A stretch of 64,000 nucleotides of DNA from Flavobacterium aquidurense. Its GTDB lineage: Bacteria > Bacteroidota > Bacteroidia > Flavobacteriales > Flavobacteriaceae. The stretch is from the NCBI RefSeq assembly GCF_001404985.1, contig NZ_JRLF01000012.1, positions 372,001 to 436,000 of the forward strand, given 5' to 3'. The notes under the pieces were generated by a model. It had not been told where the DNA came from and made no database searches. It saw only the letters and a list, made by a program, of their open reading frames with translations. How positions within the stretch are numbered: position 1 is the stretch's first letter; each line of letters opens with the position of its first letter. A program made the position numbers and the translations under genes. This document shows, piece after piece, positions 1-8,818 of this stretch.

Positions 1-146
1 GCGGACAAAAACAAACCAAATAGTTTGATTCTATTGATTGTCAGCAATGAAAAACCTGCTTCTTGTAAAAGATCGAACTTCGTGTCTATAAATCCTGTTA
101 AGACAATTAATAAACCAACGATTACTGCAATTTTTGTTTTGTTCAT
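1..146 (-). CDS. Small membrane protein, truncated by window edge
   Basis: The 5' part of a gene that runs off the left edge; 48 codons are visible from the ATG at 144-146. The N-terminus (MNKTKIAVIVGLLIVLTGF) contains one hydrophobic stretch at about residues 6-19, followed by an amphipathic segment (FDLLQEAGFSLLTINRIK), so a short membrane protein is likely. It starts only 10 nt after the stop of the preceding minus-strand gene, so the two are probably co-transcribed. No family is recognised; a holin-like protein is conceivable given the tail-like neighbours, but that is a guess. Confidence 0.5.
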   Translation of the reverse strand, partial: MNKTKIAVIVGLLIVLTGFIDTKFDLLQEAGFSLLTINRIKLFGLFLS

Positions 147-156
147 ATTTTAGTTT

Positions 157-1509
157 TTAAGGAGTTACTGTTTTAAAAGAGTATTCAATCCATCCAGTAG
201 AGGTTTTTTCATACATAATAAATTTTGATGCGTCAGACGGGTCTACAATGTGTGTTCTAACTTTAAATCCATTTGGAGCATTTGCAAAGTCTGCATCTAA
301 ATTTGTTGCTGAGACTGCTGTAGTCGCAGAGCTATCATATGCAAACTCATCTCTTAAGGCCAACTGTCCGTTAGTATCTGGCATCGTCACAAAAATTTGT
401 GTACTTGATCTTTGAGTTGGGGATTTTGATAATTCAATACACGAACCACCTTTTGAAAAAGACAAAGCATTATTTCTTAAATAAACTTTTCCGGATGAGC
501 TCTGTGATCCAATTTCATTATTCTTCATGTAAGTTGAAGTTATATGATCGTTACTCTCTAATTTTAAAGTTTGTGTTCCGGTAACAGTACCATTTGTAGT
601 AACCATTTGTGCCAAATCATCTGTGGTGGCTAAGGTATATTCTCCATTTATCTTATCGGGAAAACTATAAGTACTTGTTCTTGTAATGTCTTTTGTGGGT
701 GATCCTTTTAATCTTACATTAGTTACGAAACTATCTGAAATTGCATTGCTAAAATTAATTCCATCATTGAAAACTTGTGTTGCATTATCTGCTCCATAAA
801 CATGTACTCCATTATATAGCATAAACGCACTTTCAATATAGCCCGTATTTGGAGATTCAAATTTTAGTACTTGTCCAGTATTATCTGTACTTCCTGATAA
901 TAGTACCTGACTTAAATTAGGGATTTCATCTCCTCCTACTGAAATTTCAATGTTACCGCTTGAATCAGCAAAGTTCCCATTAACAGATATTGGTAAGGTG
1001 TGAGTATTGTAACCGGAAATAGGTTTTGGAAATTTTAATTCTAATTGGGTATTATTACTTTGCGGCCATGTAGCATTCCCTTCTAGCCAATAATTTATAC
1101 TTGAGTCAGAATAAGTAGTCTGAGCAGATCTTCCTTCATTACTAGGAGATTCTTTTTTATAATATTGAAAACCTCTGTCCGGATAAATAAAACAGTAGGC
1201 CGTAAAAGGATTGTCAGAATAACTTGCACCATTTGTTGGATAGCTGGAGTTGATTATATATGGATTGTTTATATCTCCAGATCCATTGATTGTTACGTTA
1301 TAGCCAGCCGTAATATAAGTTGATGAGCTAGTACCAAAACTGCTTTTAGGCATAAACTTTACAATTTTATCTTTACCCCATACAAGCACACTATCGCTGG
1401 TAAAGCCTTTGTTTACTGTGCTTAGTTGTAAAGGTTTAGTTGTAATCTGATTTTGTGCATCTGCCATCATCCCGATGATTAACATGCACAGTATAATTGC
1501 TTTTTTCAT
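157..1509 (-). CDS. Secreted tail-fibre-like protein, 450 aa, function unknown
   Basis: Begins with a clear signal peptide (MKKAIILCMLIIGMMADAQ, cleavage near AQ-NQ). The rest is Ser/Thr/Asn/Gly-rich and low in charge, with repeated short beta-type segments such as VTINGSGDI, GEYTLATTDDLAQM and GQLALRDEF. The pattern TLATTDDLAQ / LALRDEFAY resembles the repeat unit seen in flavobacterial fibre or adhesin-like proteins encoded near phage-tail-like genes. It ends in a compact segment (KFIMYEKTSTGWIEYSFKTVTP) that could be a binding tip. It lies 23 nt after the stop of the next gene upstream on the same strand. The fibre role is inference from composition and context; no catalytic motif is visible. 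Confidence 0.5.
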   Translation of the reverse strand: MKKAIILCMLIIGMMADAQNQITTKPLQLSTVNKGFTSDSVLVWGKDKIVKFMPKSSFGTSSSTYITAGYNVTINGSGDINNPYIINSSYPTNGASYSDNPFTAYCFIYPDRGFQYYKKESPSNEGRSAQTTYSDSSINYWLEGNATWPQSNNTQLELKFPKPISGYNTHTLPISVNGNFADSSGNIEISVGGDEIPNLSQVLLSGSTDNTGQVLKFESPNTGYIESAFMLYNGVHVYGADNATQVFNDGINFSNAISDSFVTNVRLKGSPTKDITRTSTYSFPDKINGEYTLATTDDLAQMVTTNGTVTGTQTLKLESNDHITSTYMKNNEIGSQSSSGKVYLRNNALSFSKGGSCIELSKSPTQRSSTQIFVTMPDTNGQLALRDEFAYDSSATTAVSATNLDADFANAPNGFKVRTHIVDPSDASKFIMYEKTSTGWIEYSFKTVTP

Positions 1510-1532
1510 ATTGATTTGTTTTAATGTTTAGC

Positions 1533-2159
1533 TTATCTTTCTTCGTTTGGTATTATAAATTCTTTCGAATCGTCAAAATCACCAATAGTATCTCTTAATT
1601 TAATAATAGTGCCAGGTGTTAATTCAAGCCATTGTACCGATGTTTTTGGGTAGGAAGCACTAAAATATTCTACTGAAAATTCGAGTTGTCCTGGTCTTTT
1701 AGACATAAGGGTAACTCCATTATAGGTACCACAGCTATAAGCTCTTTGCAATACTTCATCATTAAGTTCATAAATAATAAAGTCACCGTAGTTTGGATCG
1801 TTATAATCAAATGATATAATTCTCCCTACACTATTGTTTGTATTAGTAAAACTGCTCATCAAACTGGTGTCTCCACCATAATATGTTGCTTCGCTAAGAA
1901 AATTACCTTCGCAATATCCTATTACGCTATCGCCAATTTCTAATTCATTAGCAGTATTTGGATCAACTTTAAAAATTAAAAACTGTCCGGATGGAATAAT
2001 TTTATCTCCAAATAGTTCGTCAATTCCTTCAATGTCTTTTGCAGGAATTTTTTCGTACTTATGTCTAAAGGAATCCCAGGTATCCCAAAATTGAGCCTGT
2101 GTTGGTTTTAAACCAGTTCTAAACCAGTTTTTTATGGTGTTTAATGTTTGTATTGCCAT
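1533..2159 (-). CDS. Phage-tail-associated-like hypothetical protein, 208 aa
   Basis: I place the start at the ATG at 2157-2159 (MAIQTLNTIKNWF), not at a possible codon 48 nt further upstream, because the family-like segment starts here and the leader is A-rich. The N-terminal 45 residues (IKNWFRTGLKPTQAQFWDTW...IPAKDIEGIDELF) match a segment I know from many small flavobacterial proteins encoded beside tail-fibre-like genes; the rest of the chain is not recognised. It is the first gene of a three-gene minus-strand run with the fibre-like and small membrane genes. The exact function is unknown. Confidence 0.5.
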   Translation of the reverse strand: MAIQTLNTIKNWFRTGLKPTQAQFWDTWDSFRHKYEKIPAKDIEGIDELFGDKIIPSGQFLIFKVDPNTANELEIGDSVIGYCEGNFLSEATYYGGDTSLMSSFTNTNNSVGRIISFDYNDPNYGDFIIYELNDEVLQRAYSCGTYNGVTLMSKRPGQLEFSVEYFSASYPKTSVQWLELTPGTIIKLRDTIGDFDDSKEFIIPNEER

Positions 2160-2571
2160 TTTCTTATTTTTAGTTATATAGATTATAAATTTTGCTGAAA
2201 TCAGCACTTTTAATTGGTCGATTAAAAGAATTTTGATGGTTTTTCTTGTCTGGAATTTTTGGCGTTTTTCTTTTGCCTTTCGATAATAAATAATCCATAA
2301 TGGCTATTGTTTTTAGTATGATTTATATATAAGGTGTGATGATTGTTTTTAACTGAAATTAACAGCAGAATTTGCAAATCATATTGCATAAAAGTCAATT
2401 TTTGAGGGTGTAAAAGTAGAACAGAAGAATAGAAAAACTGCAAAAAAAAGTCTTGTGAATTCGGTAGTTTCAGTAAGTTGTATTTTTGCTGAAGCTACTG
2501 AATACAAGTGTTTTAAAATTTAGAAAACGTAAATATTGATATTACTTTTACCCTCAGAAAAACACCTAGCG
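2160..2571. other. Intergenic region between divergent genes
   Basis: About 410 bp between the leftward tail-like genes and the rightward large gene. It contains a possible Bacteroidota -7 box for the rightward gene (TATTTTTG, 2481-2488). A 73-codon minus-strand reading frame at 2222-2443 has an implausible composition (Leu/Ile/Asn/Lys with no domain) and is not called as a gene. I see no repeats or RNA structure. Confidence 0.4.
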
Positions 2572-5526
2572 ATGAGTAAAAATTCAATTCACAATTTCGA
2601 TATTTTAATAAAAAATACTGCTGATGTAAAAAGTTCAGAAGACTTAACGAATGCTATTATAAAAGAGTTAGCCAAAGTCTCAAAAGAAATGAGCCAGCAA
2701 AAAGATATAGTGCAGGAATGGCAAAAGCAAAATGCTGCTCCTATGGCAAACAATTCTGGTTCCCTAATCGAAGGAGGCGCTATCGATACCAGTGCTGAAA
2801 CAAAAACAGCAACATTGGTTAGCAATACTCCTTCGGTCTTTGGGGAAACGACTTCCAGTACCTTAATAGGGGAGAGCGTTGCTGGTAACAATAGAACAGC
2901 AACAATGAATTCTTCCGCATCAGGAGCAGAAAATAATACCCTTAACTTCAGCAACGGCACAACAAATCAGACTTATGCAGGTTTGGCGGCACAAAAAACT
3001 TTAACAATACCTCACAGTACAAGCAACGAACCTGCTTTAGAAGTTATTAAAGCGGCAATTAAAAAGAAATTAGATACTGCTATCGCAATAAATAATAAAG
3101 GAGAAATAGCCTATTGGAGACAGATTACTAAAGCTTTTAAGAAAGGTGCCACTGCTCAGGATTTTAATGGCAAAAAGGATCATGAACTTTTTACAAAAAT
3201 GTATTTTGGATTACAAAAATGGCGTCTTGCTGAAATTGGAGAGTCTGCAATTAATAATATAAATTGGGGAGATGCAAGCGAGTTAATGATTTTGAAATTA
3301 TTGCAATTATCAAGTGAAGAAACAAATGAAAATTTGAAAGAATATTATAAAAGGATGATTAAAGAAATTAAAAATCCGGATATAAATGTCCAAAAACTAT
3401 TTTCAGAACATGATGAACTATTCTTATTATTAAAATCAGTTTTTCCTAATTTGCCTGGCAAAGTAACCATCCAAACTCAAAAAATAATATATCCCAATTT
3501 AAGTCCTCAAAAAATGTACCCTAACATTGGACTAAAAGATATGTACTTTATTTGGTCAGGAACGTTGTTGGATGAAATAGAGATTAAATATGGTAAAGGT
3601 GAGATAGAATGCTGTTTTTTTAATCCCTTTCCCCCATTAAAAATAGGTCAATGGTATGATTATGACAGAATTGATAATCCTACCGAAGAAGGCTCTACTT
3701 TCTGGGACGCTTCTTTGTATAATACCCTAAATGGCCAGCATTATTTATATCATACCATTGCACAACGTCACGCTTATTATCAATTCGTTGATGCTTATTT
3801 AAAGACAAGAGGCATAATATCTGAGTGGTTTGATGCAGCGGCAAGAGTAACAATGGGGTCTATTAGAACTGCGATAGATGGTGAAATGGCATTAGGAGCT
3901 CCAGAAATGTTTTTAAATCTTTGGTTCTTATCTGACGAAACAGATGATTTCTTAAAAGGAGGCAATAGATATTTATTTGCTGATAATATGAATAATGTAA
4001 AATTACTTTTAGAAGGCAAAGGAACGTTAAGTGGAGAATTTATCGATGCTAAAGGAAATAAGCAAAGTTTTAAAAATTTATCTCAACAAGAATTAGATTT
4101 TAAATTGGTAGAATTTGAACAAACTGTAGTTCAGGATTATATAAATTCATCTTTTAATGATTTAAATAATAGTTTTCTGAAAAAATCCTTAGATGAAGTT
4201 TCAGAAACTACCGGAAATAGGGATTTAGATGCTATTATTAAACAGATTAATGACAATTTTACACTTTGGATGGCTCCTGATATCACAGAAGATATTATGG
4301 AAAAACATTTTACTACAAACAAAAAGATAACTTTCAATTTTGCAAAATATGATGATAGGGTAAAGCTTGGGCAATTGATGGTAAAAGAATTGTATTATTT
4401 AAAACTGAGCGATACTTTTAAAGTGGATAATATTGATAAAATCCTGAAAGATCCTGGAAAATATAAAGTTGAAACGTTTGTGCATTTTAAGATTGACCCA
4501 AAAAAGGCAATAAGAGAAGAGTCAAAACATTTAAAAGAATATAAGTTACTTGAGCGTTTATCAAGAATAAAAGGTAAACTTAATGAAAAAGTAATCTATG
4601 TATTGTCAAATTTAGATGAGCTCGTTATACTTGTTTTAAATACCGGAATTTCTGCAATTGAAGAAGTAATATATTCATTAATAGATATTGGTGAAGAAGT
4701 AACAACAGACCTAACGGATCTTTATGATGAAATTAGTGAAGAATTTGAAAGAACGAAATTAAGTGATCATTATAGTGAAACATATGTTGATTTAATTAAA
4801 AATCTATACAATGAAATAACAGAAATTAATGATATAAGAAAAAAAATAGAGGAAAAGATAGCAGAAAAAATAAAAGAAAAAAGAATAAAAATACGTGAAA
4901 AAATTAAGCAGGAAATTATTGATTTGCCTAATGAAATAGCTGGAAACGTATTGGCTAAAACTGCAAACCGAATTTATCCCGGAGTTAGAAGACTGGATCA
5001 TGAAAACGAAAAGCAAGCATTATTTAGAAAAAGTTACGAAGCCTCAGTAGCTATTTTGCTTTATGAATTTGCAACAGGGACAGGGCCAAAGGAGCGTAAT
5101 TTCGATTTTTATCAACATAAATTTGCTCAGGCTATCTTACAAGACCGAATGATTCAGGAAATCATGGAAGAAACTTTAAAGTTATTAAGACAAACCAATT
5201 ACGACTTTGTTACCAAACCTAATAGTAAAGAATTATTAATTAGCTTAGAATTTAGTCCAACGCTTAGCTATGCTATTGAAAGTGTTGATAAACATTTCGA
5301 TTCTAACCTTGCACAAATTTTTATAGGCGGAGCATTTGCTTTAGTACGTATAAACAACGGCAAGTTAGAGGGGTACATTTATAATGAGACATCAAGAGAA
5401 TCATTGATACTTCATTTAAATGTTGGAAATATAAAACGTCATGACAATGGAATTGAGGAGCAAAGATTATCTACTATTATACAAAGGTTTTATTTTACTT
5501 TTGAATTGCCGTACAATATTAAGTAG
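2572..5526 (+). CDS. Large hypothetical protein, 984 aa, coiled-coil rich
   Basis: I place the start at ATG 2572 (MSKNSIHNFDILI) rather than an upstream in-frame TTG at 2536. Residues 1-165 are disordered and Ser/Thr/Asn/Ala-rich after a short helix (LTNAIIKELAKVSKEMSQQKD). A folded central region follows (about 170-640), with Trp/Tyr-rich segments such as FPPLKIGQWYDYDRID and GAPEMFLNLWFLSDETDDF. Residues about 650-830 are predicted coiled coil, with runs such as IEEKIAEKIKEKRIKIREK. The last 150 residues return to a mixed fold. No signal peptide, catalytic motif or known family is recognised. It is divergent from tail-like genes, so a structural, carrier or effector role in a contractile-injection or tail-like locus is possible but unproven. 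Confidence 0.6.
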   Translation: MSKNSIHNFDILIKNTADVKSSEDLTNAIIKELAKVSKEMSQQKDIVQEWQKQNAAPMANNSGSLIEGGAIDTSAETKTATLVSNTPSVFGETTSSTLIGESVAGNNRTATMNSSASGAENNTLNFSNGTTNQTYAGLAAQKTLTIPHSTSNEPALEVIKAAIKKKLDTAIAINNKGEIAYWRQITKAFKKGATAQDFNGKKDHELFTKMYFGLQKWRLAEIGESAINNINWGDASELMILKLLQLSSEETNENLKEYYKRMIKEIKNPDINVQKLFSEHDELFLLLKSVFPNLPGKVTIQTQKIIYPNLSPQKMYPNIGLKDMYFIWSGTLLDEIEIKYGKGEIECCFFNPFPPLKIGQWYDYDRIDNPTEEGSTFWDASLYNTLNGQHYLYHTIAQRHAYYQFVDAYLKTRGIISEWFDAAARVTMGSIRTAIDGEMALGAPEMFLNLWFLSDETDDFLKGGNRYLFADNMNNVKLLLEGKGTLSGEFIDAKGNKQSFKNLSQQELDFKLVEFEQTVVQDYINSSFNDLNNSFLKKSLDEVSETTGNRDLDAIIKQINDNFTLWMAPDITEDIMEKHFTTNKKITFNFAKYDDRVKLGQLMVKELYYLKLSDTFKVDNIDKILKDPGKYKVETFVHFKIDPKKAIREESKHLKEYKLLERLSRIKGKLNEKVIYVLSNLDELVILVLNTGISAIEEVIYSLIDIGEEVTTDLTDLYDEISEEFERTKLSDHYSETYVDLIKNLYNEITEINDIRKKIEEKIAEKIKEKRIKIREKIKQEIIDLPNEIAGNVLAKTANRIYPGVRRLDHENEKQALFRKSYEASVAILLYEFATGTGPKERNFDFYQHKFAQAILQDRMIQEIMEETLKLLRQTNYDFVTKPNSKELLISLEFSPTLSYAIESVDKHFDSNLAQIFIGGAFALVRINNGKLEGYIYNETSRESLILHLNVGNIKRHDNGIEEQRLSTIIQRFYFTFELPYNIK

Positions 5527-5571
5527 TTAAAAAAATGTTGTCGGCATAATGTTGGCTAAAATGTAAAATAA

Positions 5572-5614
5572 AAAATCGCAATTGCCATTATTATAGGTAA
5601 TTGCGATTTTTTTT
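5572..5614. terminator. Bidirectional intrinsic terminator
   Basis: Inverted repeat AATCGCAATT...AATTGCGATT with A-runs on the left and T-runs on the right. It can end transcription of the large plus-strand gene (stop 5526) and of the minus-strand tmRNA, whose 3' end lies two bases away. Confidence 0.8.
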
Positions 5615-5615
5615 G

Positions 5616-6009
5616 TGGAGTCGCCGGGAATCGAACCCGGGTCCAAACAAGCAACTAAAGAGCTTTCTACGCGTTTATTTCCTGATTGGATTTTCGATGT
5701 TAAGCTAGGTCAGGAACAACCACTCAACACTTATCTTCTTAATTTCGATATCCACCCGAAGCTCATGGAAATCTAGGTCTATTTTTACGGTTCCCCTGTA
5801 CTGACCGCCACAAACCAAGGCTTTCAAGGAGAATCCAGCTTCCCTATCTGATAGGGACGTGGCTTAATCTTACTATAATTCGGATTATGCAGCTAAAGCG
5901 TAGTTATTTTCGCCGTGTAAAATTGTAAGATCTTATATTTACGAGCAAGGTCTCAATGCTCGACGTGCTTACTTTTCAATTCGACTTGCTGTCAAAACCA
6001 GTCGACCCC
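5616..6009 (-). ncRNA. ssrA: Transfer-messenger RNA (tmRNA)
   Basis: The tmRNA rescues stalled ribosomes with SmpB. Read on the minus strand, the 5' end GGGGTCG (6009-6003) pairs with the 3' strand CGACTCC (5623-5617) as a seven-pair acceptor stem. The T-arm is CCGGG-TTCGATT-CCCGG. The reading frame at 5914-5885 encodes GENNYALAA followed by TAA, which with the charged alanine gives the tag (A)GENNYALAA, typical of Flavobacteria. The 3' CCA is not encoded (ACA follows the stem), so it must be added. A -7 box TAAATTTG lies at 6030-6023 on the same strand. Length, about 394 nt, is usual for the family. Confidence 0.97.
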
Positions 6010-6076
6010 AAAAATGAGTTTGCAAATTTATACTATTTGAAGTTAGGTTTGTAATAAATTTTGCAGAAAAATAATA

Positions 6077-7279
6077 TTATTCTTCATCTTTAAATTTAAA
6101 CGGATAATCACCAAAAATTGGAGCCAGTTTACGAACCGCATAAGTGTTTCTGGTCATTTTATTTGATAAAGCAATAATAGTAACATGCTCTTTCATCAAC
6201 GGAATATACGATGAGGTATTACCATGCCACCAACCGTTGTGAAAGTAATAATTTTGTCCGGAATCCCAATTGATCATTCTAATACCAAGACCATAATTTT
6301 TTGTTCCTTTGCGTTCGTTGCTGTAACCAGTATAAACTTGTTTTAAAAGTTCCGGCTTTAAAAATCCGGGGGCATTTCTTGCCCTGTCAAATTTTAAAAG
6401 ATCTCGTACTGTAGAAAAAACGTTTTTATCTCCGTAAACATTATCCAGATAATCAAAACCAATCTCTACACCATTACCTTTATAAGACGGAACAATTTTT
6501 TTTCTTTCCTTATCATCGTCAAAAACATAAGTATGCGTCATTCCTAAAGGTTTGAAAATCATTTGAGACATCGCTTCTTTATAAGTCAGTCCAGTGATTT
6601 TTTCAATAATAAGCGCAAGCATGGCATAATTTGTATTGCAATAGCTAAAACGTGTTCCGGTTCTTGATTCTAATCCAACATTTTTTGTTGCTAAAATATC
6701 TAAGATATCTTTATTGGTTAGTTGATTGTGCCTGTCCCAAACAGATTTGTCGTGATCTGTAAAATAGGCATAATTACGCATTCCGCTGCGATGGCTTAAA
6801 AGCATCCTGATAGTACAATCCTCATATGGAAATGTTTTCAGAATTGTATTTACTTTTTGGTCTAAATCAATTTTACCGGCATTTACCAATTTCAAAACTG
6901 CAGTTGCAGTCAAAACTTTGCTGACAGAAGCAATTTGTACAGGTGTTTCTGCTGTAATTTTAGTTCCTTCATTTTTATTGGCAAAACCATTATATCTCTC
7001 AAAAATAATCTGACCGTTTTTTGCCACTAAAAAACTTCCGTTCATACTATTGTTAGGCCAGTTTTTAACATAAAAATGATTTATTCGTCCTGTTACTGAA
7101 TTTATGTAAGCTTGCGAAATCTTAGTTTCCGGACCTAACGGTTTCATTTTAGGTAAAGTATCTTCGACTTCAGGAGTTGTATTTATTTGAGTCTTTTTGT
7201 CATTACCACAAGAGCTCAAAACTAGTATTGAGAAAAGTATTTGTGGTATCTTTGTTTTTTTAAGGAAAATCATTTTCAT
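6077..7279 (-). CDS. Beta-lactamase-fold serine hydrolase, lipoprotein
   Basis: Class C beta-lactamase/penicillin-binding-protein-fold hydrolase (S12-like). The N-terminus is a lipoprotein signal ending in a lipobox (VLSSC, Cys24), so it is probably anchored in the envelope. The catalytic SxxK is SVSK (about 118-121), the Tyr motif is YCN within FSYCNTNYAM (about 210), and the third motif lies in HNGWWHGN near the C-terminus. The disordered stretch after the Cys is a tether. Members include D-aminopeptidases, esterases and peptidoglycan-active enzymes; the substrate cannot be read from sequence. A second in-frame ATG at 7273 is an alternative start. A TATATTTG -7 box lies at 7300-7293 on the coding strand. 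Confidence 0.85.
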   Translation of the reverse strand: MKMIFLKKTKIPQILFSILVLSSCGNDKKTQINTTPEVEDTLPKMKPLGPETKISQAYINSVTGRINHFYVKNWPNNSMNGSFLVAKNGQIIFERYNGFANKNEGTKITAETPVQIASVSKVLTATAVLKLVNAGKIDLDQKVNTILKTFPYEDCTIRMLLSHRSGMRNYAYFTDHDKSVWDRHNQLTNKDILDILATKNVGLESRTGTRFSYCNTNYAMLALIIEKITGLTYKEAMSQMIFKPLGMTHTYVFDDDKERKKIVPSYKGNGVEIGFDYLDNVYGDKNVFSTVRDLLKFDRARNAPGFLKPELLKQVYTGYSNERKGTKNYGLGIRMINWDSGQNYYFHNGWWHGNTSSYIPLMKEHVTIIALSNKMTRNTYAVRKLAPIFGDYPFKFKDEE

Positions 7280-7424
7280 CGTTCTTTAAAAACAAATATA
7301 TAGAATTCAATATTTATGTTTTGGCTTTTTTCGATTATTGCAAACGTTTTTTTAACAAAAAATTAAGACTTTGTTTAATTAGTTGATTGTAAGTCAGCTC
7401 CTAACGGTTTCAAAACATTCTAAA

Positions 7425-7458
7425 TTGTATTTTAACAACAAAACTTTAACTAAATTTG
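7425..7458 (+). promoter_or_regulatory. Bacteroidota-type promoter of the dehydrogenase gene
   Basis: TTG at 7425-7427 and TAAATTTG at 7451-7458, 23 bp apart, fit the -33/-7 pattern. A second -7-like box TATATTTG overlaps downstream at 7460-7467. The coding start is at 7520. Confidence 0.5.
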
Positions 7459-7519
7459 TTATATTTGAAACAAATTGAACTTAAAAAGTTATATTAATAA
7501 TTATTTTAATCAGCTATAA

Positions 7520-8722
7520 ATGAAATTTGGAATTATAAAAGAAAGAAAAAGTCCGCCGGACAGACGTGTTGTGTTTTCACCAAATGAACTTGCAAAACTT
7601 AAACAAACATATCATGATGCTGTTGTTGAAGTAGAGAGTTCGGATATTAGGATTTTTTCAGATGTTCAATATAAAAGTTTGGGAATTACGATTACAGATG
7701 ATGTTTCTGATTGTGATGTATTGTTTGGCGTAAAAGAAGTTCCTGTTGAAAATTTGATTCCAAATAAAGCCTATTTCTTTTTTTCTCATACTATAAAGAA
7801 ACAGCCTTATAATCAGAAGCTGATAAAAGCAATTTTAGAGAAAAATATTGATCTATATGATCATGAAACAATTGTTGATGATCAAAATCGTCGTTTAATT
7901 GGTTTCGGAAAATATGCCGGAATGGTTGGTGTTTATAACGGAATTCGTGCTTTTGGAATAAAATTTGAATTATTTAAATTACCCAAAGCAGAAACCCTTG
8001 CCGGAAAAGATGCATTGATCATGCACTTGAAACGTATTAACTTGCCAGCACTAAAATTTGTAGTTACCGGAACCGGAAAAGTGGGAAATGGAGCAAAAGA
8101 AATTCTCGATGCCATTAAAGTAAAAGAAATTACGGTTGAAAATTATTTAAGTAAAAATTACGCACAACCCGTTTACGTTCAGTTAGATGTTTTAGAATAT
8201 AATAAACGAATAGACGGCGAAGTTATTGATTTTAATGATTTTGTTGCGCATCCGGATCAATATGTTTCTGACTTTGAAAAGTTTACAAAAGTATCAGATA
8301 TTTATTTTGCAGGACATTTTTATGCTACTGGAGCTCCAATGATTTTAACCAGAGAAATGCTGAATGCCAGTGATTGTAAATTAAAAGTCGTTGCTGATAT
8401 TTCTTGTGATGTAAAGGGTCCAATTGCGTGTACGTTGCGTTCCTCGACAATTGAAGAACCTATTTATGGATATTTTCCTTTGGAAGATAGAGAAGTTGAG
8501 GTTTTTCATCCGGCAGCGGTTGTCGTAATGGCAGTTGATAATTTACCGTGTGAGATCCCAAAAGATGCTAGTGAAGGGTTTGGTGAACAGTTTATGGAAC
8601 ACGTGATCCCAGCTTTCTTTAATGGTGATAAAGACGGAATTCTAAAACGCGCTAAAATTACCGAAAAAGGAAAACTAACAGAAAGATTTAGTTATTTACA
8701 AGATTACGTAGACGGGAAATAA
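7520..8722 (+). CDS. Saccharopine/alanine-dehydrogenase-like NAD(P)-dependent oxidoreductase
   Basis: A 400-residue protein of the AlaDH/PNT superfamily. The N-terminal domain opens MKFGIIKERKSPPDRRVVFSP, with the family's conserved KE...DRRV motif. The later Rossmann part (about 175-215) carries VVTGTGKVGNGAKEIL, an atypical GxGxVGxGA nucleotide loop like that of lysine-forming saccharopine dehydrogenase. The stretch YGYFPLEDREVEVFHPAAVVVMAVDNLP is also characteristic of that group. In flavobacteria such proteins are usually annotated as NAD(P)-dependent oxidoreductase. It could act on an amino-acid/keto-acid pair, but the substrate is not decided by sequence. It is monocistronic, with its own promoter. 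Confidence 0.8.
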   Translation: MKFGIIKERKSPPDRRVVFSPNELAKLKQTYHDAVVEVESSDIRIFSDVQYKSLGITITDDVSDCDVLFGVKEVPVENLIPNKAYFFFSHTIKKQPYNQKLIKAILEKNIDLYDHETIVDDQNRRLIGFGKYAGMVGVYNGIRAFGIKFELFKLPKAETLAGKDALIMHLKRINLPALKFVVTGTGKVGNGAKEILDAIKVKEITVENYLSKNYAQPVYVQLDVLEYNKRIDGEVIDFNDFVAHPDQYVSDFEKFTKVSDIYFAGHFYATGAPMILTREMLNASDCKLKVVADISCDVKGPIACTLRSSTIEEPIYGYFPLEDREVEVFHPAAVVVMAVDNLPCEIPKDASEGFGEQFMEHVIPAFFNGDKDGILKRAKITEKGKLTERFSYLQDYVDGK

Positions 8723-8730
8723 GTAAAAAG

Positions 8731-8817
8731 TCTCAGTTTTCAGTTCTCAGTGCATAACTTTTACAAAGTTTGACCGATTCTAAGAACTGAAAACTGTGAC
8801 TAAAAACTGAAAACTTT
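8731..8817. repeat. Interspersed inverted repeat, probable bidirectional terminator
   Basis: CAGTTTTCAGTTCTCA near 8736 pairs with AAGAACTGAAAACTG near 8779-8793, and a further AACTGAAAAC follows. It sits between the convergent dehydrogenase and fumC genes. The same vocabulary (TCTCAGTTTTCAGT) recurs at 52386-52510 after rtcB, so this is a dispersed repeat doing duty as a hairpin. Confidence 0.55.
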
Positions 8818-8818
8818 T

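Noticed and set aside
2222..2443. 73-codon minus-strand reading frame in the intergenic region
   Set aside because: Composition is that of A/T-rich noncoding DNA, there is no leader signal, and it overlaps the divergent promoter region.
1..5526. Prophage
   Set aside because: Only fibre-like and unknown genes are visible; no integrase, capsid, terminase or lysis genes, so a phage call is unsupported within the window.
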